A DNA stretch of 64,000 nucleotides from Odontocerum albicorne (lineage: Eukaryota; Arthropoda; Insecta; Trichoptera; Odontoceridae): contig OX463852.1 of assembly GCA_949825065.1 (NCBI GenBank), positions 12,117,665 to 12,181,664 of the forward strand, in the 5' to 3' direction. A program made the position numbers and the translations under genes. Below, in pieces: positions 31,339 to 41,760 of this stretch (the first letter of the stretch is position 1; each line of letters starts with the position of its first letter). The notes under the pieces were generated by a model that was given only the letters and a program-made list of their open reading frames with translations, was not told the origin of the DNA and did not search any database.

Positions 31339-31844
31339 GTCGTCGTTGCTGGGCCTCGTAGTCGAGGCATTCCAATATCAATTCAGTTGGAAAGCGAAGT
31401 TTTCGTTTCCTCGTTTTTTTCTCCTCTTTTAGTGAGTGTGTTATTGCACACCAGCAAACTCACCTGCTATGCCGCCGTACTGGATCCGATGGCATACCTG
31501 AAGTCAGACGATTGGAGCACACCGGCATTTCCCCCCTTTTTTTAAAGAATATTTATTTATTTATTACACATGACAAGAAATATACATAATTTGCGAAAAA
31601 ACAACAGAAAATTTAATTTGGACATACCATTTTAATGGATCTAGGTTTGTTGTCTTTCATTTGTCGTATCCCCAGTAAACTAGGCCTGTATCTCACTGAG
31701 GATAAGTCATAGGTATCGTTATACCCCCGAATACTAGGCGAAAAAATATTTGTGTCATTCGAGGGGAGTAACACAGCGCGGGGTTCGAACCGGCAGCTTT
31801 CTGCAGAGAAGTCTAGTGCGGTACCGATTGACCATGCACCTCAA
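31339..31844 (-). repeat. SINE-B with ~145-bp extra internal segment
   Basis: Reversed SINE-B from GTCGTCGTTGCTGGGCCTCG to CCATGCACCTCAA, with a good B-box (GGGGTTCGAACCGGC). Compared with the copies at 14579 and 54047 it has about 145 extra bases between the TTTAAAGAATAT junction (31550) and CATAGGTATCG (31709). That segment includes CATTTGTCGTATCCCCAG and could be an insertion or an ancestral long form. Confidence 0.88.
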
Positions 31845-32286
31845 ACGACTTTAATATTACACTCTCGTAGTATGCAGTACCACCTCGGGAGTACCAGCGT
31901 ATTGAATATTGATATTATAACCAATAAATAAAAATGTTTTATTCTAAACTTTATTTTTTTCAGATTGGTTAAATAATTTTACACGTTTTTGGTACCTATA
32001 ATCGGCATTTATATGAGTGGTGTACAGTAATTTAAAAGGATTTTGATATTCAGCAAGGTATCTTTCAATTTTGTATAGTTTTCGCATCTATTTGCCCGAT
32101 TTTTATTTATACAAATTTTCCCCCTACCGTATAAATCGAAGTATGGATGCACTGTATGCATAGTTTACGTTCCCTATGTTGCACAATGTACTGAATGTAT
32201 TTTCAAAAGACATAATCCGTGGCATAGCTGTCAAACGTTTGAGGAAAACCTCAAAAAGTTTATATCGGGTTTATTTCCCAATAGCG
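31845..32286. other. Spacer
   Basis: A possible SINE-A scrap (GTATGCAGTACCACCTCGGG) lies near 31871. Otherwise unassigned. Confidence 0.3.
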
Positions 32287-32400
32287 AGGACCTCCGTGGT
32301 CTAGTCGAAAATACGTTTGACTTCCACTTGGGGGTTTCGAGTTCGATTCCCGATGATCCAAAAAAAATAAATAAAAAATGTCCAAGTCTGGTAAAAATCT
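32287..32400 (+). repeat. SINE-A head with alternative tail (A2 type)
   Basis: GACCTCCGTGGTCTAGTCG and GTTCGATTCCCGATGATCC are well-kept A- and B-box regions. After the A-run the tail reads AAGTCTGGTAAAAATCTCG, not the usual 'CTGGTTTTCACTTAAGG'. The same junction occurs at 41125 and 58870. Confidence 0.75.
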
Positions 32401-32420
32401 CGCCTGTTAACCATATTCAA

Positions 32421-32555
32421 AACAAATTGATGATAAAGAGGGTTTTATGAAAACCAGACTGGAATCCTGTTTTTTTATCGTGGTATAATAGGAATCAAAC
32501 CCACAACCTCCGGATTAAAAGACACGCGTCTTACCAACTAAACCAAGGAGTTCGT
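32421..32555 (-). repeat. SINE-A head and junction, reversed
   Basis: ATGAAAACCAGACTGGAATC, T-run, GAATCAAACCCACAACC (B-box) and GTCTTACCAACTAAACCAAG (A-box). It faces the plus-strand copy just upstream. Confidence 0.8.
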
Positions 32556-32598
32556 CAATTTCATATGTTGTATAATAATATTAAACTTCCACCATATA

Positions 32599-32697
32599 TG
32601 GTTGATTGGAAAAAACTACCACTTGACAATGAGTCCGCCACCATACAGTACAACTTGGCGGACTCATTGTCAAGTGGTAGTTTTTTCCAATCCACCA
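32599..32697. repeat. Near-perfect inverted repeat of two SINE-A tails
   Basis: Arms 32604-32640 and 32656-32692 (37 bp each) are exactly complementary, around a 15-base loop. Allowing one mismatch, the arms reach about 42 bp (32599/32697). Each arm is a SINE-A tail (ATTGGAAAAAACTACCACTT, GACAATGAGTCCGCC). Such perfect complementarity in old SINE sequence means one arm was recently copied from the other. Confidence 0.95.
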
Positions 32698-32990
32698 GAA
32701 AGGTGTTTAAATAAGCCTTAAACCAACCAGACTTCTTTAAAAAATCTGGACATCAACGGCCAAATCTTTTAATTAACCAGAAATGTGTTGAAATAATCCT
32801 TACAAAAAACAGACTTTAAAAAAAAATGTAGGTACCGACGGCAATTTCTTCCAATAAACCAGAAATGTGTTTAAATAAGCCTTACAAAAAACAGATTTTT
32901 AAAAAAATGTATGCACCAACGGGATTTGAAACCGCAATAGCCGGATTTATGGAAAGGCGTTGTACCAATTAGGACAGCGGGATCATCAAG
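32698..32990 (-). repeat. SINE-A with tail segment present about three times
   Basis: ACCAGAAA(G/T)GTGTT..AATAA.CCTTA..ACAGA recurs at about 32693, 32779 and 32856, each with a nearby A-run and two with a 'GACGGCAATTT'-like block. It ends at a head-like stretch (GGGATTTGAAACCGCAATAG, GTTGTACCAATTAGG). The tail was tandemly multiplied or several reversed copies inserted side by side. Confidence 0.75.
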
Positions 32991-33507
32991 TTTTTTAAGC
33001 TTCGCTTTTTAAAATGTCAAAGAACACCATAGAAATAAAAAAAAAAAATATATGATTCAATTCAATTTTGACCGTTGACCAAGAACCATAGAGAAGCAAA
33101 ATATGACAGCTAAGCCTCACTCGATTTTCGGCTTTAGAAATATAATATTTTATATAAAAATACATTAGAATTATTATAATGATCCATCGCTACTGCTTTT
33201 GTTGACCATTATGCAAGGATGATACAATAGAGGATGATCACCATATTCTTTTATTACTTTTCTGCATTTATTGATTTTTGTACGCACCGGCACGCTCAAT
33301 CAGATTTTTGACAGTAAATCGTTTTATTTATCCATATAAAATAATATCAAAACTATCCCTTATTTGTAACTGCCCTAAGGACCAAAGTCCTCGTATTCTG
33401 GACAATGAAACGCATTTGCATTGGACAATGCGATTTTTACAGAGTCGGAATCTTGATCTGTAAATTTAATAAGTTTTTTTTTAATGTTTGATAAATGATG
33501 ACTTCTA
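32991..33507. other. Spacer
   Basis: AT-rich. The 61-codon frame 33278-33463 is unassigned. Confidence 0.3.
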
Positions 33508-33600
33508 TGTCAATCTCGATGGCCTAGAAGGTAAGAAGCCTATCTTCCAGCTCGAGATTAACGGGTTTGATTCCCATTGGAGCCCATATATTTTTAAAAA
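33508..33600 (+). repeat. SINE-A tRNA-like head only
   Basis: TCTCGATGGCCTAGAAGGTA (A-box) and AACGGGTTTGATTCCCATTG (B-box) precede an A/T junction. No tail is present. Folding as a tRNA is poor, so I call it SINE-derived rather than a tRNA gene. Confidence 0.65.
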
Positions 33601-34314
33601 GGGTTCGAGTTGTTGAAATAAATTGCCACATGAAGTCCTCCAAGTGCTATTTACTTTATTGAGTATTTTTAAAAGACAGTAAAATAAGTGAAATTTAACA
33701 AGACGGAAAATAAAGATAAAAAGCTATTTAAAGTTTTATGTAAAAGGATATTGCAATAATAAATATCAAAGCATTTAATTTTGACTTTCCTAATGAAAAA
33801 TGGAGGGGGTTCTATCAATTGAAAATCGATTTCTACAAATTTATTTTGAATAACTACGGAATTGGCGAATAAATGTTAATAATGTAGAAAAATAAGTTTT
33901 GAATATTCCAGTTAAATTTCACAATAATTTCTTTTTTTTAACTACTATAAAACAAGAGAATACAAATTACGTTGATTAATGGAGTTTCAAAAGGTGATTT
34001 TTCATCTTTCAATATTTTCATATGCAATTTAATATGCGAATCTGACCCTGTTCCGTACAATTGACATTATTATGAAAAAAATCTGGACATTTTTGCTATG
34101 TATTGTCGCGCGTTTTTGTACGCACATAATGAATGCGTATTTTTCTGTATGAATATCGGACGCGCGTCGAACGTTTCCCCCAAATAATAACAATTTACCC
34201 GAAATCGATCAATTACATGCGTTTAGGTGGTGGAGTGCCCTTTTTTGTTTGGAATATTTTATACTGCTACCATAAAAGTGATTTTTGTGAATAAATAGGA
34301 ATATTTTTACATAT
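33601..34314. other. Spacer
   Basis: The stretch 34080-34240 is less AT-rich and non-repetitive (TGTCGCGCGTTTTTGTACGC, CGGACGCGCGTCGAACG), unassigned. Confidence 0.35.
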
Positions 34315-34779
34315 ATACAAATATATCATCATGTAATGTCCTTACGGGAGATATCAGTTCTCCAAACTTTTCTTTCCAAACTCACAACTTTCGCCTTCAC
34401 CACATTCATACATCTCGTCATGCACAATTTTTAATTATTCATACACCTGACTTGCTTTTAAAATCTGGCATATTTGATAGTTATGTTGATAGTCATGTTT
34501 TCATCGGTCTTCCTCTTCCATACATACCTTGCACTTCTGACTTGTGTACTCACGTATTCATTCTTTTCTCCAAATACCCAAGCTATCTTGAATCCTCTTT
34601 TTATGTCAAAGCTATCTTACTTAAAACATCAATTTTATTCACATATTAATTTCTAACGTCTTCATTCAGCCTTTTTAATACATTGATGCTCCACAATTAT
34701 TTCTACGTGCACGAATTTGAGTATTAATCTTACTTTTACCCTTTATCTGCAAAGTTCAAGATTATCTTCTATACAGAAC
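34315..34779 (-). mobile_element. LF1b LINE remnant
   Basis: Reversed LF1b: CATCATGTAATGTCCTTACG, TCGGTCTTCCTCTTCCATAC, TTCTAACGTCTTCATTCAGC, CTACGTGCACGAATTTGAG, then ends where the 29-bp minisatellite begins. Overlapping plus frames of 60-65 codons are shadows. Confidence 0.72.
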
Positions 34780-34853
34780 GTGGGCACCAGCACACATGCA
34801 CCAGCACCGTGGGCACCAGCACACATGCACCAGCACCTTGGGCACCAGCACAC
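34780..34853. repeat. 29-bp minisatellite, 2.5 copies
   Basis: GTGGGCACCAGCACACATGC plus ACCAGCACC starts at 34780, 34809 and 34838. It sits exactly where the LF1 sequence would read 'AAGTTGGCACC', so it probably expanded from that LINE position. Confidence 0.9.
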
Positions 34854-35084
34854 TTTTATGCATTGCCATTTCTGTTACTTTTGATAATAGGATATTTAAC
34901 TTCTTACATTTCCATATCTATGAAAGTGAATCACGTTCGTTATCAAGAATGTTCAGATTAGATTTTTTTATAAATCGGACGTTTTTGAAATTATACAATA
35001 TATTTTATTGAAATGATAGTACATTTTAAATGAATTCACAAAAATAATGTATATACGCAGTATCAAAAGGTATGAGAAGATTGA
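34854..35084. other. Short spacer
   Basis: AT-rich, no assignment. Confidence 0.3.
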
Positions 35085-35290
35085 TAAAACCGAGAAAACG
35101 TGGTACGACCAAATTAATCAAATTCTGAAAGATAAAAGTGAAAAAAGCTTTACACTAAGAGAGTATGCATGACGAGGTGTGTGGACGTGGATATAAGTAA
35201 AATATATATCAGGATTAAAAGAAGTGGAGATCAGTTATCTCTGGCTACCTCAACAGAGATATGGCGTAATTATGACAAATTAAAAAATGT
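35085..35290 (+). mobile_element. LF1b LINE 3'-end remnant
   Basis: DKTEKTWYDQINQILKDKSE can be read in the plus strand around 35090-35145, matching the 'RPxxTFLDQxNxIL' segment of LF1b. It is followed by TTATCTCTGGCTACCTCAAC, the 3' end. Confidence 0.7.
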
Positions 35291-35324
35291 CCGTTTTTAA
35301 AATTGCAAATGCAAATTAATAGAT

Positions 35325-35515
35325 GTATTGTATTGCATGACACTTTCGTCGTATACATTACAGCCTGGAGGCCTTAATGCTAAACAGGCCTTAAGTGAAA
35401 ACCAGACTGGAATTCTTTTTTTTTATTTAAAAATATGGGTTCCGTGGGAATCGAACAGGCAACCTCTGGGCTGGGAGACAGGCGTCTTACCAACTAGGCC
35501 ACGAAAGTTATCTAT
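35325..35515 (-). repeat. SINE-A, near full length
   Basis: Reversed: GACACTTTCGTCGTATACAT, ACAGCCTGGAGGCCTTAATG, AAGTGAAAACCAGACTGGAA, GGAATCGAACAGGCAACCTC and CGTCTTACCAACTAGGCC. A 95-codon frame over it is spurious. Confidence 0.88.
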
Positions 35516-35595
35516 AATAAAGAGAAAAAAATATATTCACTCAATTTCAACTGAAGATCAGTTGTTTTTACCTTCCCCGATAGGGAAAATGACAT

Positions 35596-35655
35596 GTTTT
35601 TCAATATTTTTATAATTTCCATATTTTTGTAATTTCAATATTTTTGTAATTTCAT
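35596..35655. repeat. 17-bp tandem repeat, 3 copies
   Basis: AATTTC(A/C)ATATTTTTGT-type units, short and AT-only. Confidence 0.75.
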
Positions 35656-35885
35656 AATACCTTATACGTGTATGGTATATATCATATATGGTGATTATGC
35701 ATACAAAATGGAGTTCATAAACCACATCGTTTTTTTTTTTAAATATTGCATAATCACGCTTGAATCCAAAACATGCACAACATTCTCTCCTATTAATTGT
35801 GTTTTTGTAGATATATTCCGTCCTTAAAATTATTTAATACATTGTAACTGATGTTATGGTTCCCTGAATTCAGATGTAAATTACT

Positions 35886-36150
35886 CGTATTATCGGTATT
35901 ATTATTTTGCTTACATACTCGTCCAAATCAATTCCCTAAACTCAAAATATGTCAAGTATAGTACTAGTATGATCAGTTTTATTATTTTGCTTATATACTC
36001 GTCCAAATCAATTCCCTAAACTCAAAAGATGTCAAGTACTAGCATGATCAGTTTTATTATTTTGCTTATATACTCGTCCAAATTAATTCCCTAAACTCAA
36101 AATATATGATCGGTTTTATTATTTTGCCTATATATTCGTCCAAATAAATT
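35886..36150. repeat. Tandem repeat, ~62-80 bp spacing, 4 copies
   Basis: TTTTATTATTTTGCTTATAT, ACTCGTCCAAATCAATTCCC and TAAACTCAAAATATG recur near 35921, 36001, 36076 and 36138 (position of GTCCAAAT). Units shrink to the right by loss of TCAAGTACTAG-type sequence. Confidence 0.9.
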
Positions 36151-36437
36151 GTATATTGGATATAAGCAATATATTTGTTTTAATTTAAGATATATCTAAT
36201 TGTATTGTGCTGAATATAAACTATAAAACAACTTTGATTAAACGTGAAAAATACTTGAACATCTTATATAACATTAAAAAATGGCACGAAATAAAATATT
36301 CAAATAATCATGTATTTTTGTCAAATATGTATAATTGTCGATAGTGACCACAAAATAATGTCCTATATTTTTTTAAACAGTCAATGATATTAAAGCTGGC
36401 AACACGTTTGTAATCTACTCGTATATTACCAATTACA
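36151..36437. other. Short spacer
   Basis: AT-rich, unassigned. TACTCGTA at 36416. Confidence 0.3.
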
Positions 36438-36630
36438 TAAGTTCCTTAGTTAGTGGAACAATTGTTTTCTCCCCAGGAGTTTCGGGTTCAGTTCCCAAAA
36501 AAAGTTTTAGTATAATTTTCTAAAAATAGTATTTTTAACACAATTCTGGTTGGTTGGGAACATCGCCACAACGCAATAATCTTTCTCGGTTGTACCATGC
36601 ACAACGGAAATGTGATACAATAAAGCAAAT
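36438..36630 (+). repeat. SINE-A, degraded but near full length
   Basis: GTTAGTGGAACAATTG (A-box area), TTTCGGGTTCAGTTCCC (B-box), TTCTGGTTGGTTGGGAACAT, CGCAATAATCTTTC, GTTGTACCATGCACAACG. Confidence 0.8.
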
Positions 36631-38130
36631 AAATACACATTCATCGTTATAAAAAAAGACAATATGCTGTCATCACTTAAAATATAACCCTTTATTGAGC
36701 ATATACTTATCATAATTTTTTCATCTCTACCCCACGCATCTAAAAAATACCCCGCTTGGCACGCGCTACGAATGCTTGCTTATATCCATTCCAATTACTT
36801 TCGTTAGCAACCTGTTATTATCGAGGGCATAAAAAATACCCCTCTCCCGCACAAATAAAAAATGACCCTGCCGACTCGATTAACATATTTTTTTGCCCGT
36901 CGCGCTTAGGGTTAATTTAACAGGATTTTTTTTAGTATAGGAAATGTTTAAATAAATAGATTATTTAGTAAAATAACAAATTGAACCGATTATTTCCGTA
37001 TGTTACCATATTGCTTATCGAATAGAAAATCGGTAAACTCTTTTTATACCTCATTCTGTTTTTTTTTCTCGATTAATTTATTGACCGCTTTATTGACGGT
37101 ATTTGGAAGTTAGCGGACACTAATAATTACCTTGGTGGTGGGTTTCTTAATAAATCGCGTAAAATGAATGAACGTTTATATGCAAAAAAAGTATTTAACT
37201 TTAAAAAAAAATTGATTTATAAATATTTGAAGTGTTATATTATCCGTACCTGATTAATTTTGCCCCATTCCCTCTTATATCTCCCTGTCCTCTGCCAGCA
37301 TGTACCTTCGGACTTAAGGATTTCCTTAATACAACCTGTTTTTGGGAGTCTTGTTATTAGAGGGATAGCATTGAACGGCACTATTGGCCCCTCGTTATCA
37401 TCGGTGACATTCTTAACAATTTTTAATCTTTCAATAACCGTGACCTCGTTTCCTCAATCAAAGCGCCATAAAGGAGAGTCTATATTTTAATGGCGTCATA
37501 TAAAATGAGATTTTGTTATTATTATATATTTGCACAATTTTTATTTGAAAAATTTTAGCTAACGAAATGTATAAAACTTAACCTTTTCGAACTAAGATTT
37601 TTTTCATAAAAATGAACTTCGTAATGAGTTTTTATTGTATATTCTGATTTACGCTATCGAAAATTATAAAAAAATATAAATATGTATGGTACATAGGGAA
37701 ATGAAAAATAATGTGAGCATAGCTTAAGAAAATTTTGGGGTATAAAGCAATTACTCATAATTCATTGTTTGACGCTTTGAAACTTTAATAAAACATAAAA
37801 ATACGAAAGTCACTAAGAATAATAAAAAAACATTCATTCCATGAATTAAAAAAAACGAAAGTCACTAAAAGAATACAAAAATAATCATTTCAACTCGCTA
37901 AAACTAAACATAAACAAAAGACTTGAGATATTATTGAAGATATTGTATCTTTAGAATCAAAAGGTTCTATCATGTGTGGCATTCACTCAAAAAATATCGC
38001 ACACTCAATGCAAGACTGTAACAAGTGAATAAAATTCTTAAATAAATATTTTAGATATTAATCAAGAATTACGATCGATATAAGTTAAAATATTTTAAAG
38101 CTTAAATGTGTGTTATTATTTGGAATGGCA
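36631..38130. other. Longest stretch free of recognised repeats
   Basis: No LINE, SINE or tandem repeat is seen for 1.5 kb. Patches near 36720-36930 and 37070-37160 are less AT-rich and contain several TTAAT/TAATTA motifs (GGACACTAATAATTACC). The 76-codon frame at 37260-37490 has ordinary composition but no domain. This part could hold conserved regulatory DNA or a short exon, with no direct evidence for either. Confidence 0.3.
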
Positions 38131-38215
38131 TAAACCATCTCCGTAGTCCAGAGGTGAAATGCTTGTTTACAATCTGGGGATACAGGTTCGATTTGCAATG
38201 ATGACAAAAAAAATC
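38131..38215 (+). repeat. SINE-A tRNA-like head only
   Basis: CATCTCCGTAGTCCAGAGGT and ACAGGTTCGATTTGC match A- and B-box regions. The tail is lost. Confidence 0.65.
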
Positions 38216-38356
38216 CTTACAAACGTGTAACACATTTTTTTCAGTAACAATGATTAGGGCAACGTTCAGATGTGTTAAGAGCACAATTTTGAAAACATAA
38301 AAAAGTTTTTAGATATTTTCCATATACAATATAAAACGATGTTGCCTCCAACGTGA

Positions 38357-38605
38357 AATACCTCCGTGGTAATTGGTATACCACGTTTATGACAATTCCA
38401 GATGGTAAATTGTCTGTCCCCCAGTTAGGAGGTTGTGCATTCGATTCCTGTTGGTACCCATTTTTTTTTAAATGTTTTCAGAGTAGTTTTCAGTTAAAGC
38501 CTCTGTAATGTCATTCTGGTAGGTTGGAAGATATTGACAATTGATATAAGACCCCCCCCCCCCTCCCACAGGTTGTACTGTAAACAACGAAAGTGTTATA
38601 GAGTA
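38357..38605 (+). repeat. SINE-A, full length, with internal C-run
   Basis: ACCTCCGTGGTAATTGG, GTGCATTCGATTCCTGTTGG, TTTTCAGTTAAAGCC, TTCTGGTAGGTTGGAAG and GGTTGTACTGTAAACAACGA. About 25 extra bases lie between A- and B-box. In the tail, GGCAATAAACTCGCC is replaced by an AGACC plus 13-C run. Confidence 0.85.
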
Positions 38606-39214
38606 ATAAGTATGAATTTTAAATACGGTTTCAAATCCAGGCGTTTTTAGATGTTAATTCTGGAAAAAGGGAAAAAATTGTACATATATTATAATGTTAG
38701 TAGAATTTTACTGTTTTACTACGGTTTGCCAATATAAGTTTAAAATTTTACATGCATTATTTAGTCTTGATTATTTTTTTTTAATTTACCAGTAAATTAT
38801 CTCCAAACTATCATATAATTTTGACTTGTGACAGTTTTGCATTAAAGGTGTGATATAATCTTTTTATTTGAACCTCATGATACATTATGTTGTATTTGCC
38901 CGTTTCGCATCCACATGCCATCTTCAAACCACCTGCCTCTGGCTATTGTATTTCCTAAAAAAACAGTCCGATATAAATCCATATAAAAACCTTAAAACAA
39001 ACGCGAAACTATCCAAAAAAAAAGATAACCCAGGCTTGACATCTGACGGTAGTGGACCTTACCCCTATTTTTTGTGGCCGAAAGAAGTTTCTTAGGGTAG
39101 TTGCTAAGGGGGGAACTTTTGTTTTACATGTGTTGAAAGGACGCAATTTAATTTAAACTTTTTACGGTCACTGGGGTGGGGTAGGAGTAAGTTTTAAGTC
39201 TTGAGAATAAAGAC
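38606..39214. other. Spacer
   Basis: The 75-codon plus frame 38868-39095 is unassigned. A G-rich GGTCACTGGGGTGGGGTAGG lies near 39165. Confidence 0.3.
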
Positions 39215-39480
39215 TAATAAAACAAATATACGAGTGCAATGCAAATGTGAGTGGAAAGAGGGGTTGAAGGAAACCAAGGAAAACATGGCTAGATCAAGTG
39301 AATGATATTATAAAAAATGAAATGTAAGAAGTAAGAGAAATCATAGGAGCTGTATGAGAATGCTTATGGATGTGGACGAGATGGAAGATGTATGTCAAAA
39401 TAGGAAAGTCACACACCCTCATCTTTGCCTATTTCAGAAGGGAAACGACGTGATGGTTTGTATATTATATTAATAAATGT
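39215..39480 (+). mobile_element. LF1a LINE 3'-end remnant
   Basis: CAATGCAAATGTGAGTGGAA, AACATGGCTAGATCAAGTGA (the 'WLDQVND' segment), GTAAGAGAAATCATAGGAGC, and the terminus GAAGGGAAACGACGTGATGG followed by TATG-type repeats. This is one of the clearest views of the LF1a 3' end in forward orientation. Confidence 0.82.
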
Positions 39481-40204
39481 ATGTATCTTATCTGCTTAGT
39501 AGCTGAAGAACATGCCAAGTTTTTGTATCAAAAAACAAATTTTTGTAGGAGCTTTTGTTATAACGAGCTAAAGAGGTCATCACCATAATAAATTCTATAA
39601 AAACCATAGCCCATGGAGATTCTCACACGTAATATATATTTATCTATATGTCATGCGAAACAAAGTTTAAAATGAAAAGAATTTAAAAGCTATCACCAAG
39701 ACCTAGTTTCGCTTTTGATTTATAATCGTTGAGTATATAATCTACAGTATTGAAAACGAGAGTGTATTGTATCTCTTTTAAAAAATAATACTAAATCAGG
39801 TTTTGTTTTGTAACAAGATAAATAGAACAGATTTGACAGTTCCGAAAGATGCGCTGCATAAAATATATCCATTTTAATTATTATAATTCTTAACTGTCAT
39901 AGAAATATATTTAGTTACACCATTGCGAAGAATGGGCGAGTGAGACATTTGAAAAGCATTGAATCAATTTTATTGCTTCTTGAATGCTTTATGAATATTC
40001 AAGGAGTGTTACCTATTAGATTAATAAAAAATCAACTACAGTTTGCAAGTATTTGAAGGTAGCCTGCAAAGCTATTTGAAGGAACATATGAACCAAGTTT
40101 CATAAATAAGCACCCTTGAGGAGAGATTGATTTCTAAACGAAGCTATATAAATTATATTTTATTATTATTCATCTTCTTTCGTATGGTACCATATTTTAT
40201 TCAA
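39481..40204. other. Spacer
   Basis: AT-rich, no frame above 60 codons. Confidence 0.3.
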
Positions 40205-40700
40205 GATATCCTATTGTATTACACATATAAATAAATACATACATACATACCACAAGTCATTTCCCTATCGGGACAGGCAGAAACGACAGAGCGCCATACT
40301 TTCCTAACTCGACACATATCCCTATTCTCTACTTTCTCATATTTCTACTTTTGCTACTTCAAGAATATCATTTAATTGATCCAAATATACTTTCCTTGGT
40401 CTTTCTCTCATACGCCTACCACTCACAACTGCACTGTTTATGTGTTTTCTTAATCTTTCTTCTCTCATTCGTTCTACATGCCCAAACAATCGCAACGCAC
40501 TCATATTATTTAACACATCAGCCTTAAGTTCACATTCATCTCTTATCCCTTCATTCCGTATTCTGTCATACATTGTCACTCCGCATATTTTTCTCAGTGT
40601 ACGTACCTCTTCCGCCCTCATTCGGCTCCTTTCAGTATTTTCCGCGTCCACGTTTCATTCCCATACTTCAAAGTTGGCGCAAAAATACTATTGTGGACTA
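40205..40700 (-). pseudogene. LF1a LINE reverse-transcriptase C-terminus, 104-codon frame
   Basis: The minus frame 40337-40651 reads MDAENTERSRMRAEEVRTLR, KICGVTMYDRIRNEGIRDEC, ELKADVLNNMSALRLFGHVE, then RMREERLRKHINSAVVSGRR and PRKVYLDQLNDILEVAKVEI. It covers the region after the thumb (xxLRxICGVTxxDRIRNE), the GHVER(M) motif and the basic linker. It loses frame before the final 'GRREMTCGMYVCI'. The reverse-transcriptase and endonuclease domains are absent. This is the best LF1a reference in the window. CATACATACATACCACAAGT at its left is the 3' tail. Confidence 0.85.
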
Positions 40701-40767
40701 GTATGTGTGTTTTAGTGTCCCATTGACTTTGTTTCCTAACGTACTATTGTATTTCCCTTCCTTTCTA

Positions 40768-40955
40768 TATAGTACAATATGACGGGTTAATTGACATGCC
40801 AATCGATTCCAACCAATCAGAAATATGTTTAACAAACCTAAAGGGAAAATCAGACGGTAACCCTTTTTAAAAATAAAACTGGGCTAGAGCGAGAATCGAA
40901 CCCGCAACCCTCAGGTTTGGAGACGGGTGTCTTGTCACGGAGGTCAACTCTGTTA
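40768..40955 (-). repeat. SINE-A, near full length
   Basis: Reversed: AGTACAATATGACGGGTTAA, TTCCAACCAATCAGAAATAT, AAATCAGACGGTAAC, GAGAATCGAACCCGCAACC (B-box) and TCTTGTCACGGAGGTC (head). Confidence 0.85.
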
Positions 40956-41235
40956 TAAAATAGGGATATGTCTCAGTAATCGAATCTTCAGACTAAGAAC
41001 CACTAGAATAGGCACGGAACTCGCGGTTCATTGTTGTGCGTATTGGTAACTCTACCGCACGTGAAAAGGCAACAACATTTGTATATGTACTCAGCGCGCG
41101 AGTATTGTTACTTAACGAAATCTTTTACCAGACTGGAATCCTTTTTTATTTTTTTTGGCACCAATGGGAATCGAACCCTAAGGCCCTGGGTGAAAGTCAA
41201 GCGTCCTACCAACTAGATGGTTGAGGTCTCCATAA
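40956..41235 (-). repeat. SINE-A (A2 type) with non-standard tail
   Basis: Head and junction at 41125-41235 are clear: CTTTTACCAGACTGGAATCC, GGGAATCGAACCCTAAGGCC, CCTACCAACTAGATGGTTG. The segment 40956-41124 upstream (ACCACTAGAATAGGCACGG, ACCGCACGTG) has partial likeness to 58740-58870, which also precedes an A2 head, so it may be the A2 tail. Confidence 0.7.
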
Positions 41236-41239
41236 GTTT

Positions 41240-41745
41240 AATATTTATACATATATACTATCACGAAATGTTATTTTTGGTGTCGGTAGAGAAGACATAT
41301 TTCCACATCTTTCTGTCCATGCATAATGTTGTATTTAAAAAGTATAAAAAATATTAATACATTACGATATGTCCCATTTAGAGTGGACGAAGGACAGATC
41401 TTTACAACTCACCTCATTTACACTCATAAATCTTGATGATTCATCCTTCTTACCATTCCCTCAATCAATATCCAATCATATCATTCCATTCTTACCTAGG
41501 TCAGCTTTTTACTCGCTTGTTATTCATTTCAGATATAAACTCGTACATTTGTGTCTTGAGTCTTCCACAACTTATTTTCGTAATTTGACCCATCTTAAGA
41601 TTCCTTTCTTAATTCTACTTGAAACACCCATCTTTAACAAACATTTATCCAATCATTCCTTATGCTATTATACATTGTAATACCAAATACTTTTCACAAA
41701 ACACGTATTTCTAATGTATTAGTTTTGCTCTTACAATATCCAGAA
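41240..41745 (-). mobile_element. LF1b LINE remnant
   Basis: Reversed LF1b in degraded form: CATATATACTATCACGAAAT, GAAGACATATTTCCACATC, AACTTATTTTCGTAATTTGA, CCTTTCTTAATTCTACTTG, then ACATTGTAATACCAAATAC. The 103-codon plus frame (41369-41680) is a shadow. Confidence 0.65.
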
Positions 41746-41760
41746 TTCTCTTCGACACCA

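Noticed and set aside
33508..33580. Functional tRNA gene
   Set aside because: Pol III boxes are present but it matches SINE-A heads and does not pair as a cloverleaf by eye. The same applies to 32287, 38131 and 56805.
41369..41680. 103-codon plus-strand gene
   Set aside because: Antisense shadow of an LF1b remnant.
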